This document shows positions 14,717 to 26,522 of a stretch of DNA of 64,000 nt, one piece after another; the first letter of the stretch is position 1; every line of letters starts with the position of its first letter. Source of the DNA: Panulirus ornatus (Eukaryota > Arthropoda > Malacostraca > Decapoda > Palinuridae); assembly GCF_036320965.1 (NCBI RefSeq), contig NC_092225.1, positions 51,221,979 to 51,285,978 on the forward strand, read 5' to 3'. A model generated the notes under the pieces. That model was not told where the DNA came from, searched no databases, and saw only the letters and a program-made list of their open reading frames with translations. Made by a program: the position numbers and the translations under genes.

Positions 14717-14740
14717 GGTTTGTATGTTGTGATATATATC

Positions 14741-14975
14741 CATATATATCCTTGGGCACAGGGGTCTAAAGAATGATGCCCACGTATTCCCTGCGTGTTG
14801 TAGAAGGTGACTACGAGGAGAGGGTGGAGAGAGTGGCTGGAACTCCTCCCTTCCTGTATTACTTTCCAAAAGGGAGAACAGAGCGAGGGGCCAAGTGAAG
14901 ATTTTCCTTCTATGGCTCAGTCATCTGTTCTTGACGCGCCCTCGCTAAAGCGGGAAATGGCGAAATATGTATGGA
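14741..14975 (+). mobile_element. element A, old diverged copy
   Basis: Recognisable from ATATCCTTGGGCACAGGGG through CCCACGTATTCCCTGCGTG, a CTGGAACTCCTCCCTTCC block and CCAAAAGGGAGAACAGAG to CTCGCTAAAGCGGGAAATGG. It has no internal T tract and no TA tail. Its many substitutions suggest it is among the oldest copies here. Confidence 0.7.
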
Positions 14976-15169
14976 TGGGGAGGAGTGTTAGAGGAAGATA
15001 ATGTTAAACCGGCAACGTCAAAATCCTTTTCGATCCATAACTTCATAACGATCAAGTGTATTTTTGTTCAAATGATTCTTCATATTATGAGTCGGTGTGA
15101 ACTCTCTTACTGAGTCTTGAAGGGGATTGCTCCACTTGGCTCTTGAGAATGGCGAGGATTTCGTCATCC

Positions 15170-15172
<3 letters not shown>

Positions 15173-15237
<65 letters not shown>
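15173..15237. repeat. (GA)n microsatellite
   Basis: About 65 bp of uninterrupted AG. Confidence 0.98.
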
Positions 15238-15240
<3 letters not shown>

Positions 15241-16945
15241 AGGATATAGCGTTTCGCCTTGTTCTTGGCTGTGTTGTGTTCGAGACGCGGTGGATACCAC
15301 TCTCTTTCCCCAGGATGACGTAATCAGCGCGACCTCTATCGTGACCTTTGTCGTATTGGTAGGGTTGACGCCTGGGTCATGTGTGGCTCGGGGTGTTCTT
15401 AAGATCATCATATGTGATTTAAAGGTTTCAAGTTTTCAGTAGACAAGGATGATGTAAACTGCATTTTTTTTTTTCTTCCTGGTCGTTTGACCAATAGCGC
15501 GGCTGGTCATGTGTTTAAGTCAAATTGTATGATAATACGTTGTGTTGTTTGCTCAAGTCACGAGTGATGATGTTCTTAATTCCTTTGGTTCATTTCCTTG
15601 TGGGTGATATACATTTGTTTACGTTACGAACAGAGGAATTTATACTTCGTGTGCAAGGTTGGAACAGTGGAATGTCTACTTCGTGTGCAAGGCTTTGGGA
15701 CTCGATCCATTTCATGTGGTGTGTGGTAGCGATGCGGCATTTTGCATGTCACGCAGTTGATGTAAGGAATACATCACATACCATCACCATGAACATAGGG
15801 CTGTTGTGAGGTGTGTGAGCCGCTCGATGATCACACCATAGACGTTCTAGATCGTTATAAAGTAACAGCTTCGTGTCAACCTATGTCTCGGTGTTTGTTA
15901 TCGAAGCTGTTATGTTCATCTTGGTGGTAAGACGATTCTGATAGCATCTGCGGCCATGACCTCAGTGCATCTTTGAGTGGTGTGACCAAACTTGAGAATC
16001 TTGGTGTGATGTGAATGATTTGATGAACGAACAGATGAGTCTGTCTCCTTTACGAAATTCTTAAGGTGGAGTCTCTGAGGACAGGTTTGCTACAGTGTCA
16101 AATTCCTTTTCTTTTCTTTTTGAATCTGACTTTTGAATTAGTGTAAATCTGCGTTATGGGAAGAACATACAGCGTTTCGCTTCAGAGCACTACATGGTTA
16201 CGTGTCACTGTGATTGAAGATAAAACATAATGAAAAAAAACAACTTATTCAGTTTAGAACAGAGATGTGAAGAGGTGATTCAATTCAGGTATTCAAAATG
16301 ATCAAAGGCTTTGATAACATCTAGACAGACGTCTAAAGGTGGATGTGTCTGACGCCACTCATAGTCATAGATACACAAACTCGCATGCTAGTGTTTTACT
16401 TCGAATGAGGCGAAGTACTTCATCTTCACGAAGATTAATTACCATTTGGTTACCAAGTCAAGTAGAGGAAAGCAGCGCCTCACATACGTTTACGGATAAC
16501 CTTGACGAACACTTAATTCCAGGTGCGGGAATGGCATTATTTGCGCTTCCTTGTTTACATGATTTTTTTTACATCCCACTGGAGGCTCCAGTCATGAACC
16601 AGAGTCCATATCAAGGCAGGAGATTAATCAACGTTCATAAAGGTTAATGAAAAAGATAAAAAAAAAAGGAGAGAAAAGGAATTTGTTTTTTTTTTACACA
16701 ATTCAGAGGAAGTGAGAGACCTGTCTTGTAGAATATGCCAGGTCATAGAGAGGTTAGGGAGTGGCAAAGCTCTGAGTGTCCTTGATCACCCTCCACAACA
16801 CAGGTCCTGGAACTTCCACTGAGGAAAGTAAAGAACCGACACAATAACATGATTCACGTCACAGACACAGACAGCAATAGCTTTAGATTTATGTCAAGAA
16901 AACTCGGATGATATTGTAGAAATAAATCCTGTTTTAGTTTTATGT

Positions 16946-16950
<5 letters not shown>
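15238..16950. other. unassigned DNA
   Basis: No supported gene. Open frames of 94-102 codons (15525-15809 +, 16339-16647 +) lack recognisable motifs. Composition is ordinary and no repeat family of this window is seen. Confidence 0.5.

Positions 16951-16985
<35 letters not shown>
16951..16985. repeat. (TA)n microsatellite
   Basis: About 35 bp of TA with no mobile element at either edge. Confidence 0.95.
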
Positions 16986-16987
<2 letters not shown>

Positions 16988-19196
16988 CCAACATATAATT
17001 TTCAGGTCCCTCCGTATAACATCAGCTTGCCCTTGTGCTGTTACCACACTAACCTCTCTGTCTCTTGATCTTCCAGTACCACAAACATCCTGGAGAGCAC
17101 CCAGTAATCTATTGATATTTGTCTTCCTTTATAATCCTATTTTTCCTCAATAACATTTAACCGTCGCCCTCCCTATACTTACCCATTCTCATTATCTTCT
17201 CTTTCTCCCCCTCTCCCTTTTCTTCACTTTCCTCCTCCCCTTCTAAAACACCTTGACCTATGGGTCCCTGTCAACTAACCCCCCACCCGTCTTGGACGTG
17301 CCCACTGGTCCCCTGAGTCTCGTCGTCTTGAATAAGCCCGCTTGACCAAGGGCCAGGGGTCGATGCCTCCACTACCAACAGGCCTCCCGACGAGGGGGCC
17401 TTCTCTCTGGCATTTCTGGATGGGAGCAGCTGGGCTGAGGGGAGGAGCCCTTAGTAATCTCCCAGAATGTCTGTTGGCTCCTCCTGCTGGTGGTTTGACC
17501 GGTATCGGAGACATATTCTGTTGGTGTGGTGATGTATATCTGTTATGTGTGGGGTAGGTCTTGTTTGGTTTTTTTGGTGTTTTTTTTTTTTTTCCCTTTA
17601 ATTTCATGTGTGTTTATCTGCACCAGCCTCCTACCAAAACCCCTCACCTAACCTCACCTAACATGGATTACATTGTCGAACCCCAGCTCGATCTTCTCCT
17701 CTTTCATGAACAAGAGGGGGACAGTCTACACACGTTTACTGGTTATTGCTTCCTGTAATAACGTGGTGTGCGATGTGAGGCTGAGGTAAAGGATCGTGTC
17801 TTGGGTTCAGCCGGAGCTGAGAGGCATGTCCTTGGCCGTCTTCCTTTCTTTTTTATATTTTTCTTTCTTTCCTTGTGGGGGCTCACATGTCCGGCCGCTC
17901 CTAGAAAAACTCTCCAGAACATACAAATGTTGTGTTGCCCTTCACTTATATCCTCGTAGTTGGCATTTTCCTGGATTTTACAAGAGTTTCTCTTCTTTTT
18001 TCTATTTTTTCTTTTTTCAACTCTATCCCACTTCACACACACAGTGCCATCCTGTCATACATCGCCTCTCCAATTTGGTTTTACACGTTATCCTTCTTTT
18101 TTATCCTAGCTCTTAAATTCTTCCTGTATGTCCCCATCAGCAAGTTACGCGAGTCTTGATGCCGAGGTGTTCGTTCCCAGCGCAGAATTATTCATGGTCC
18201 AAAGCTAAGGTTGTTAATGCCGAACAATATTCATAACCCATGCCAGATTTTACCACCATACTCTAGACCCAGATAGGCCAGTGCAAATGACGTGTTTCCC
18301 TTGCATTGATTCCTTAACAGCTATGTCTATAAGATCGTACAGTCATCTTCAATGTGATATCCTCATTAGCTCTCTAGTAATCCTTTTTTATTGAATGTCA
18401 GTCTATCTTTATAATATGAATGTTAGCACGTAAATCATTTATTCAAGTATAATTCATGAGATATCTACACTATCCGTTTTTTTGTTCAGAAACCCAACAT
18501 GTTTCAAGAAAATGTGGTGCTTTCCCGAAGATTACTCTAATTAATCTTAGTTTACAATTAAAACTTGCAGCGAAAATTGGAGAAGATACTCGCTCACGAG
18601 TCTGATAGTAAACAAGTCCTTACAACTGCCAGGGAACCCAGACGTCACCTATACTGTGGATGATTTCCAGAACTGGGACATTATCTTGAGTTATTAATGA
18701 CATGACTGATAGTCAGATCTTCAGAGGACACGACGTATGTCAAGACGAAAAATAACAATAGCGTCACTGTGTACTAAGAAGTGCCTCAGATTAGCATAGA
18801 AGCAAAGAGATGAACAGAGAAACCAGACTGGGGACCAGCCATCCCAGTAACTACCTACCATTTATGGCCACATAAATAACACACACCCACTAACATCCCT
18901 TTAAATCAGTAAGTGTGTTAACTTTATTTCGGAAATCTAATCTTTGCACAGCTATAATTCTTGGCTGGGAGGGAGGGAGGGAGGCAGGTGGCGAGGAGCT
19001 GGGAGGCAGGAGAAGAGTTTTTCCCCCCTGAAGGAGAAGCACAAAGGAGAGGGAGAGAGAAGTAGCTGGGGATTAAAGGAGGAGTCATGAGGTGAAGAGG
19101 GACGAGCGGGGGTTAAGAAATGGAGTCGTGGAATAAGAGGAAAGAGGGGAGGGGCAAGAATGTGACAAGTGAAGGTAAAGGTAAAGACGTTAGAGG

Positions 19197-19198
<2 letters not shown>
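16986..19198. other. unassigned DNA
   Basis: Includes a pyrimidine-rich stretch (17160-17250), a GC-richer block (17280-17540) with overlapping frames on both strands, and a GGGA-rich stretch (18965-19000). None carries a domain I recognise. Confidence 0.5.
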
Positions 19199-19269
<71 letters not shown>

Positions 19270-19273
19270 TGTG
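19199..19273. repeat. (GT)n microsatellite
   Basis: About 75 bp of TG repeat with one ATG interruption. Confidence 0.98.
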
Positions 19274-19598
19274 ATCGCAAACGTAAGACATAGGTGAGGA
19301 AATTGTTATCAATAGAGACGCCAGAGAGAATGTGTCTCGAAGGAATGCAGGAAACACATTGAATACAGTCGTGGTTTTGTCTTGATGTCAGATGATATAT
19401 GTATACAGTAACCCACTTACTCCACTTCCTTTGGCCTGGCTTCCGAGGCATTTGTTGACACTTCGGCTGATGAGGTGAACACTTCGTTTCTGGTCAGCTT
19501 CGAGGTCACTGGACAAACCCTGTTTGGCCAATCGCGATCGTGTTAAAAGGAAGTGGAAGACTGCAAGTCCTCACACACAAGCTTTCACAATGCAAGTA

Positions 19599-20340
<742 letters not shown>

Positions 20341-20399
20341 CGAGTCTGATCCTCCTTACGATCTCATTTTGATCAGGTGTACGTATCATAATCCTCTGG

Positions 20400-20720
20400 A
20401 AGTCTACTTCAGATTTCTTGTACGGATTCATTGTTTACATCCAACCGAGTCTATAATTTCTTCATTTTCCCATCCCGGAGGAGTTGAAACTTACCTCCAC
20501 TAAAAAGTATGTTGCTCTCGGTTGCCTAATTAAGACTCGTCTATGTCTCTCTGTAGCCTTTCCTCATCTTTTATTAATGCGATTTTCATACCTATTCTTG
20601 TATTATCTGCAAAACTGATATATGAAACTATAGCTTGTGTTCGCGTCAGTGCCAGATGTAACAATGAGGAACAGGAGAGATGCAAGTACAGTTCCAGGGA
20701 GGAGACTTAGATTTATACGT
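20400..20720 (-). pseudogene. decayed CR1/Jockey-like reverse transcriptase fragment
   Basis: The minus strand reads LPGTVLASLLFLIVTSGTDA, matching the QGTVLAPLLF block of many non-LTR RTs. After a frame change it gives ALIKDEERLQRDIDE and then ESNILFSGGKFQLLRDGKMK, which corresponds to the usual LQxDLDxIYxWAxxNxMxFN stretch after the catalytic FADD box. The Asp-Asp box is broken by a frameshift near the CAGATAATAC stretch. Stops and frameshifts make it a fossil. It is clearly a different family from the RTE-like elements. Confidence 0.6.
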
Positions 20721-21231
20721 TGCTTCCACCATGCAGCGGAAGGCAATGTGAGTCAGTTTCAGATCCTCGGGAATGATGATAGATTGTAGACATTTTCTTT
20801 AGGGGATATTCATTGTATATGCTAAAGGTGTCTTGCATTTCTTTACGAAAACTTAGTTCCAAGAACTCGGACCTGGGGCCAAGTGCAGCATTTGGTATGA
20901 TTTTAATGACCCTCTTGAAATCTTGTGTTAAGGTGTTGGATTATTCTCCAGGAAGAAGTCCGTTGTGTCATTTATCATTAATGTGGTTTTGGGCTCGGTG
21001 AATACCGAAAAGGCATTATTATTGCCTTTTCAGAATCCAACTCATCTCCAGCCAGTCGTGTGTCAAAATACTTTGTTCAAATTTAAGTGGGCAATGGAAT
21101 TCGTGGTCTTGAATTTGCGTTTTGCATATGAGAAGTATTTTGTGCTGTTTTTAAGTTCATCAGCAGCTTTTTCAATGGTTTTCCTGATTCGTACATATTA
21201 TTAGCTGTGTGATAGTAAGAGGAAGTTCAAG

Positions 21232-21290
21232 AGATGAGGCCCCATGAGTGTAAAATTCTCTCCTCGTAAAGTACAATTAGGTAATTACAG
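21232..21290 (+). repeat. LINE 3'UTR-like tail of GGCCCCATGAGTGT type
   Basis: The sequence GGCCCCATGAGTGTAAAATT followed by CTCTCCTCGTAAAGTACAAT and TAGGTAATTAC resembles 23117-23165 and 23280-23325. I infer these are 3' ends of the CR1/Jockey-like family. Confidence 0.45.
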
Positions 21291-21689
21291 ATGAATTACT
21301 ACACACATATGGAGAAAAATGAAAATATGTACTTACATAGCACATAAGTAATGGTTGAATGTAATGTACTGAATGATGAAACACTGAATGTAGACAACAA
21401 ACACTTTAGAATGTTGCATGATAGAGAAAGCGAGAGGGATGGGGCCCTCGGTTGCCGAATTTCCTTCCTGTACAGCACACAGATGTTCACGTATGGCTGG
21501 ACGTGATGAGTCTCATGAAGCATTGCATCCCACACACGGATGACGTATGAAGGAATTCAAACAGCAACAGATCACTGGGGTCTCTCGAGGCCCCTTGTGG
21601 TAGTGGAAGATATCAGAATCGCACAGATTAGTGTGGTGAAAGATAGAAGACATACAGATAATTCTGAAAGAGTGACCTACAAACTGTCT
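21291..21689. other. unassigned DNA
   Basis: A further GGGGCCCTCGGTTGCCGAAT stretch at 21441 resembles the tail motif. Nothing else is recognised. Confidence 0.4.
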
Positions 21690-21965
21690 ATGTGACTAAG
21701 GAAGGCGCAAATAATGAAGTCGTAGACTTTAAACGAAATATATGTAGAGTGTTTTATTGAAGGCATCTGTAGCGTCGCTTTCAACCGCTCTGATTAGCAA
21801 ATAATTCCTTGCGGTAACAATCGTGTTAAAGAAAAGGTACTCAGTTCAAAGTTTGGCGTCCTGCCCTCGAGCTTGTGTCCATTACTACGAGTGAAATCGA
21901 ACGAATCAAGTCTTAAGTAACTTGTTAGATTTGTGACGAACGGAAAGTTTTATGAACCAGTCAGC
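21690..21965 (-). pseudogene. decayed non-LTR RT C-terminal fragment
   Basis: The minus strand carries pieces like NFELSTFFF, NTIVTARNYLLIRAVES and DATDAFNKTLY. They follow the common LINE C-terminal pattern 'FFxxRVIxxWNxLPxxVVxAxSVNxFK'. The nucleotide sequence matches 62290-62600 (same strand) over about 250 bp, including ACGAATCAAGTCTTAAGTAA, so it is a dispersed family. Stops break the frame. Confidence 0.5.
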
Positions 21966-22019
21966 AACATTGTAGAAACAGGGGATGGGTGAATGAATAT
22001 AGAGTAAACACACGCTCTT

Positions 22020-22605
22020 GGAAAATCAGAAAGCCTTTGACACTCTCCCCTCAGAGGAGACTGACGACAAAGGTAAACGTGTAAGTTTGGGTAAAAAAAA
22101 AGGCAGCTCAGGTAAATGGACAGCTACGTGACTGGAGGAAACAGAAAATGCATGACAGGGAAGCCTTCTCCAGCTGGGCTAGAGTCAAATGTAGAGTCCC
22201 TCGAAGTGGGACGCAGGACCCACCTCCATTTCTGGCCTTCGTAAATGATTTACCCAACGATGTGTTTGATCATGAAAGCGCAACACAACCAGGACAATGA
22301 AATCGTTCAATGAATCTTAGACAAGATTTATTAAGGTCCGACAACTGGCTAATGAATTCTCTCTAACCCTTGGAAATGAAAAGTCTTAAAGATGGGAATG
22401 GACTTGAACGCACCAGGTGATTACCATATTGGTGGAAATGAAATACGTGAGTCGGGCTCTGAAAGGAACAGAGGAGTTCACATCACGCTGATCTCGTCAC
22501 CAAAATAGCATGGGAGAAGAATCGCGAGGAAGGCAAGACTCTATATATCACGGGTCAGTATCAAAATCGCCTTCAAATACATTGACATCGAGAAGCTTAA
22601 GGAAG

Positions 22606-22683
<78 letters not shown>

Positions 22684-23090
22684 CATTGCAAGTTTTCCTT
22701 AAGCTGGAATATGCCACAACAATCTGGTGCCCAGAATTAAAGAAGCACACAAGAGTTACTTGGAGAGGGTCCAGAGGAATGCAACGAGAAGATACCAGAG
22801 ATAAAGAGAACGAGTTACAAGGAGAGGAGGGAAGCCCTCAGTACACTCACCGTGAAGGGAGGAAGAAGAGTAATGGACAACGTGACTGATATGTATCAAC
22901 CTTTAAAAAGCAATGATGACATTAACAACAACAAAAACATCTTTCATACTTTAAAAGACTCGAGAAGCCCCGACTGGAAGTTAGGCTGAGGAAGTTTACG
23001 TAGAGACGTAAGGAAGCATTTTTTCACCATCTTAGAGTTTTGGATCTTGTGTTAAAACAGTTCGGGAAAATTGGCGAATTAAGAACGACT
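22020..23090 (+). pseudogene. decayed CR1-like reverse transcriptase interrupted by (TA)n
   Basis: Ordered fragments of a non-LTR RT are visible on the plus strand. KAFDTLPSE (motif A) comes first, then a region ending FLAFVNDLPND (the block before the catalytic box), DYHIGGNEIRESGSER, the thumb, and after the TA array FLKLEYATTIWCPELKKH, LERVQRNATRRYQR and VRKHFF. Frameshifts and stops lie between almost all of them and the catalytic Asp-Asp box is not recognisable. The (TA)n array at 22609-22681 splits the thumb region and probably expanded or arrived after the element died. Confidence 0.7.
22609..22681. repeat. (TA)n microsatellite inside a LINE fossil
   Basis: About 73 bp of TA. The RT-like reading continues on both sides. 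Confidence 0.97.
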
Positions 23091-23116
23091 GTATGAAGAG
23101 AAAACTAGGATACAGA

Positions 23117-23176
23117 GACGGGGCCCCATGTGTGTATACCTGCCTCTCCGTATACACAAACGGTTAATGAAAAATA

Positions 23177-23226
<50 letters not shown>

Positions 23227-23325
23227 CACACACACACGCAAACACAATACACATAGGTAAATACAGACAGTACAATACACGGGGCCCCACGAATGTAGAA
23301 CTCCCTCCCATACTGTACAAATAGA
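23117..23325 (+). repeat. LINE 3' tails flanking a (CA)n microsatellite
   Basis: GGGGCCCCATGTGTGTATAC (23119) and GGGGCCCCACGAATGTAGAA (23281) are two copies of the same 3'UTR-like motif. A (CA)n array lies between them at about 23178-23224. The first follows the CR1-like fossil directly and is probably its 3' end; the second may be a further truncated insertion or a duplication. Confidence 0.55.
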
Positions 23326-24539
23326 GAGGTTTACTAACAGAGTTTACATTTCGGAAGTGGAGAAGGAGGAGGGAGGGAAAGGACCAGGAAGGAGAATAGA
23401 AGGATGGAATGTAAGGTGATTCCACAAGATAATCTTTACAGGTTCGTCCAAGAACATTCTAGATCGTCTCCAGCAACGCCACCAAAATTTCTCCGGCCAG
23501 TTTCTTGCGATCGTCAGCTCCAAAGTGCAAACAAACGAAAGTTGTCGCTTGTAATGTATTTACGACCAACCTGGAGATCGAGGATCGAGGAAAAACAAAG
23601 TTAAACCAGTTTTAGTTCTGCCTGCGCCCGGTTGAGTCCCTGTGTCGTCCTGACGACATATGTTTTTTTTCTTTTTATTTTATTTTCTGATGCCTCTTCG
23701 TCTTGGCTGGACGACTTGGGTGTTTGTTTCGATGCCGTCAAGGCTCGCCACCATGGATGGACTCTTGCTTTGATAGGATGATTTGTAGCTTTGTGCCGAT
23801 GGCGTTTACTGTAGCTCTGTTATGATAGCTTTGAGGTATGTGTGTCGAACCAGATTTTTAGCTTCGTTATTATCATAGCTTTAAGTCTGGTAGTGAGGGA
23901 GGTGTTTGCCGAGCTCCGCCAGCAGAGGTGGTTGCACCGTGGGCGAGAAATCACCGTGGAGGAGGCGTCGTCGAGTTTCTTCTCGAACTCCCCCCTTACT
24001 GCCGCCAGGAGCGAAGCCTTCGAAGTTCCAGGAGCTCTTATGAAAGGAGTTCGCCCGAGATGATGTGATCACAATAGTTGAGGTAAATCAAGGAAGATTT
24101 TGGGAAAATATCTCCAGAAAGCAACGCTAGATTTACTGACACTTGATTTACCATCCCAGATCTTAAAAGTTAGAGGGAAGTCCTCACCACAACACAGCCA
24201 GGAAGCCGAAGGAAGAAGGTAAGGACTCATCCACAGAACTGTTGAAGGGAAGTGCCCACATGAGGAGGCTGAAAGTAGTAGAAATTATTCACACAACCAG
24301 GAAGCTGGGAGTGGAAAATGTCCGTTCAACCAAGGAGCTGAGAGGATGAAATATGCAAAGGGAAGCAAGTAGTGTCCGCACTGGCAGGGAGCTGAGCTGA
24401 TGAAGCTAGAAGACCGAACCCAGAAGGGGAGTAGCTGACACATGCTGAGCCAAGAATAAGAAGACTGAGGGACTTAAGAGAGGAGGTAACAGCCATTCAG
24501 CTTCAAACCTACGAGAAGGAAGGACGTTTTTGCAATGGC

Positions 24540-24542
<3 letters not shown>
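23326..24542. other. unassigned DNA
   Basis: No supported gene. The section 24200-24530 contains repeated GGAAGC and GGAGCTGAG words that look like a decayed tandem repeat. Frames at 23842-24063 (+) and 23881-24072 (-) overlap each other and have no motif. Confidence 0.45.

Positions 24543-24604
<62 letters not shown>
24543..24604. repeat. (GA)n microsatellite
   Basis: About 62 bp of uninterrupted AG. Confidence 0.98.
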
Positions 24605-24608
<4 letters not shown>

Positions 24609-25620
24609 TGCCCATTGAGATTACCTTCAGTGACCAACGAACGGCGAGAAGGAAAAGGGAGAAGGAGATCCTGCACAGCTCGAGATGTGATGGTGGGTGT
24701 CGCCTATACGCAGGCTTGGGGGTAGAAAACAGGAAGCACCAGAGGGGGAACTGAGAAAGAGAAGCTCATGTTAGGATGCTTAGAGAAAAAGAAGGCCTTA
24801 ACGAGGGAGCTGAGAAGTGATATTAGTGTATGAGACAGATGTAATGCCACACTGTGAAGGTGAGTCCATCATGTGCATGTTGTCAAGTGTTTGTATTGGT
24901 CTCGGTTCTCGATGACTTGAGACCTGGTGAAGGTGCGTGGGAGGCCAGACGATGGACAGAAGGAAAATAAACATTTAAGAAAATGTGTTTCGGTAATTGC
25001 ATTAGCTTAAATATTGTGAGGAGTTATTGTTTAGTTGTAATCATTTATTTCTGGTATCGTTGTTTGTATATCATTGTTTATTTTGCCTAATCTTCTTAGG
25101 TAGTTTTAATTCTCCTTCTCCACATTCCTACAAAACTTGAATTCCTTTCCCATAATCTTCGTCACCCTTTGCTTATTCCCCACAACATTCACCTGCTTAT
25201 AATGGGCAGTTAATACGTAAAGATTTCAGAGTAATGTCTTAGCTTCAGCAGAAATCGAGTTATACGTGAAGTAAACTTATCTGTCTATTAGCCTTTATCT
25301 AAATTGCATGTCCCTTCGTGGCTGATATCTGTTGACTCGTACCCTCAAGTGGCCCTCTTATCTCTCCTCATTACCCGACGCTCGGTGGCTTCAGCCACAC
25401 TCACCCTGTGCCGCGACCCTTTTCGTGAGCGTCTCCACCAAAACATGACGGCGCTTCTTGGGATAACGAGAATCATTTCTGGGTCGAACAGGTTCGAATG
25501 TGAAGTCCTCTCAAGATTCAGTGAATGTGAGGGAAGGAAAATATAGCGGAAATCAAATTTTCCTCAGTTATCAATGTTTACAAAACTACCTGTAGTCTTT
25601 GGGACACGACTGTGCGATAA
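24605..25620. other. unassigned DNA
   Basis: Purine-rich at the left and AT-rich in the middle. The part 25300-25560 has weak similarity to 44560-44600 (TCACCCTGTGCCG against TTACCTTGTGCCG), upstream of the 21-bp minisatellite here and downstream of its relatives there. Confidence 0.4.
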
Positions 25621-25914
25621 CAGCGCGTCGTGCTCAAATGTCGCACCGTCGTGTTCAAATGTCGCACCGTTGTGCTTAAATATCGCACCGTCGTGCTTAA
25701 ATGTCGCTCCGTCGTGCTCAGATGTCGCACCGTCGTGCTCAAATGTCGCACCGTCGTGCTCAAATGTCGCACCGTCGCGTTCAAATGTCGCACCGTCGTC
25801 CTTAAATGTCGTACCGTCGTGCGTAGAGGTCGTACTGTCGTGCTTAGAGTTCGTACCGTCGTGCTTAGAGGTCGTACCGTCGTGCTTAGAGGTCGTACCG
25901 TCGTGCTCAAGTGA
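25621..25914. repeat. 21-bp minisatellite, about 14 units
   Basis: The unit is 21 bp with the core ACCGTCGTGCTCAAATGTCG. Left units carry CAAATGTCGC and right units carry TTAGAGGTCGT, so there are at least two subtypes in blocks. Because 21 is seven codons, every frame gives a perfect heptapeptide repeat (for example SCSNVAP on the plus strand and LSTTVRH on the minus strand) without stops. I treat the long frames (25574-25918 + and 25578-26114 -) as by-products, since both strands are equally open. Confidence 0.95.
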
Positions 25915-25959
25915 CTAAATGAAGAGTTCATAAGTGATATGATATCCGTTGTCCATGTA

Positions 25960-26156
25960 GGCTTCTTCCCTCTCCTCCATCGCCTCCTTTTCTTCCCTTC
26001 TTCCCACTCCTCTTCCTCTTCTTCCTCCACCTCATCATCATCTTCTTTTTCTTCCTCCACATCCTCCTCCTCCTCCTCCTCCTCCTCCTCTTCTTCTTCT
26101 TCTTCTTCTTCCACCTCCTCTTCTTTTTCTCCTCCTCCTCCTCCTCCTCCTCTCTT
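25960..26156. repeat. CTT/CCT-rich pyrimidine tract
   Basis: Mixed TTC and CTC triplets form an almost pure pyrimidine strand, including runs of CCT near 26066 and TTC near 26090. It encodes Glu-rich or Ser-rich artefact peptides in several frames. Confidence 0.9.
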
Positions 26157-26339
26157 TAGAACTCATTAATTACCACTGTGTCATAATACGTTTCTGAACA
26201 CACAGCATTGGATCCCACACAAGCCTCCCCCCACAATCCTCTTGAAAATCTAATGAAAAACCAATCTTGGATACCAAGTCCCTGGGAAGTCTGGACTTCC
26301 TGGCCAACCCATCAGAAAGATCTGCTCCACCAGACATGG

Positions 26340-26522
26340 CCCTCAAGTCAGGGGGACCAGGACGTCCTGACCATCACCTCAGAGGGACCAGGACGTCCTG
26401 ACCATCACGTCAGAGGGACCAGGACGTCCTGACCATCACGTCAGAGGGACCAGGACGTGCTGACCGTCACGTCAGAGGGAAGGGCCCCGCACGACCTCCT
26501 GGCCACCACGTCAGAGGGACGA
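26340..26522. repeat. 31-bp minisatellite, about 5-6 units
   Basis: The unit contains AGAGGGACCAGGACGTCCTG followed by ACCATCACGTC. The first four units are nearly identical and the last are diverged. Each unit carries the palindrome AGGACGTCCT. Confidence 0.92.

Larger units (their letters stand above)
14153..14740. repeat. 276-bp direct repeat plus 63-bp inverted repeat
   Basis: Two copies of a 276-bp unit follow each other; equivalent words GCGTTGTACAGTCAGG sit at 14227 and 14503. In addition 14153-14215 is the exact reverse complement of 14427-14489, so a perfect 63-bp inverted repeat encloses most of the first unit. Each unit ends with a tRNA-like stretch. The copies differ by only a few bases (for example GAACC against GATCC, and one indel near GTGAG). 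The arrangement could result from template switching during retroposition or from a snapback rearrangement of a tRNA-derived element. Confidence 0.9.

Noticed and set aside
25578..26114. 178-codon Glu-rich and Thr-Val-Arg repeat protein (-) and the opposite SCSNVAP repeat protein (+)
   Set aside because: A 21-bp minisatellite plus a pyrimidine tract leaves both strands open. There is no start context, signal peptide or flanking coding region to favour either.
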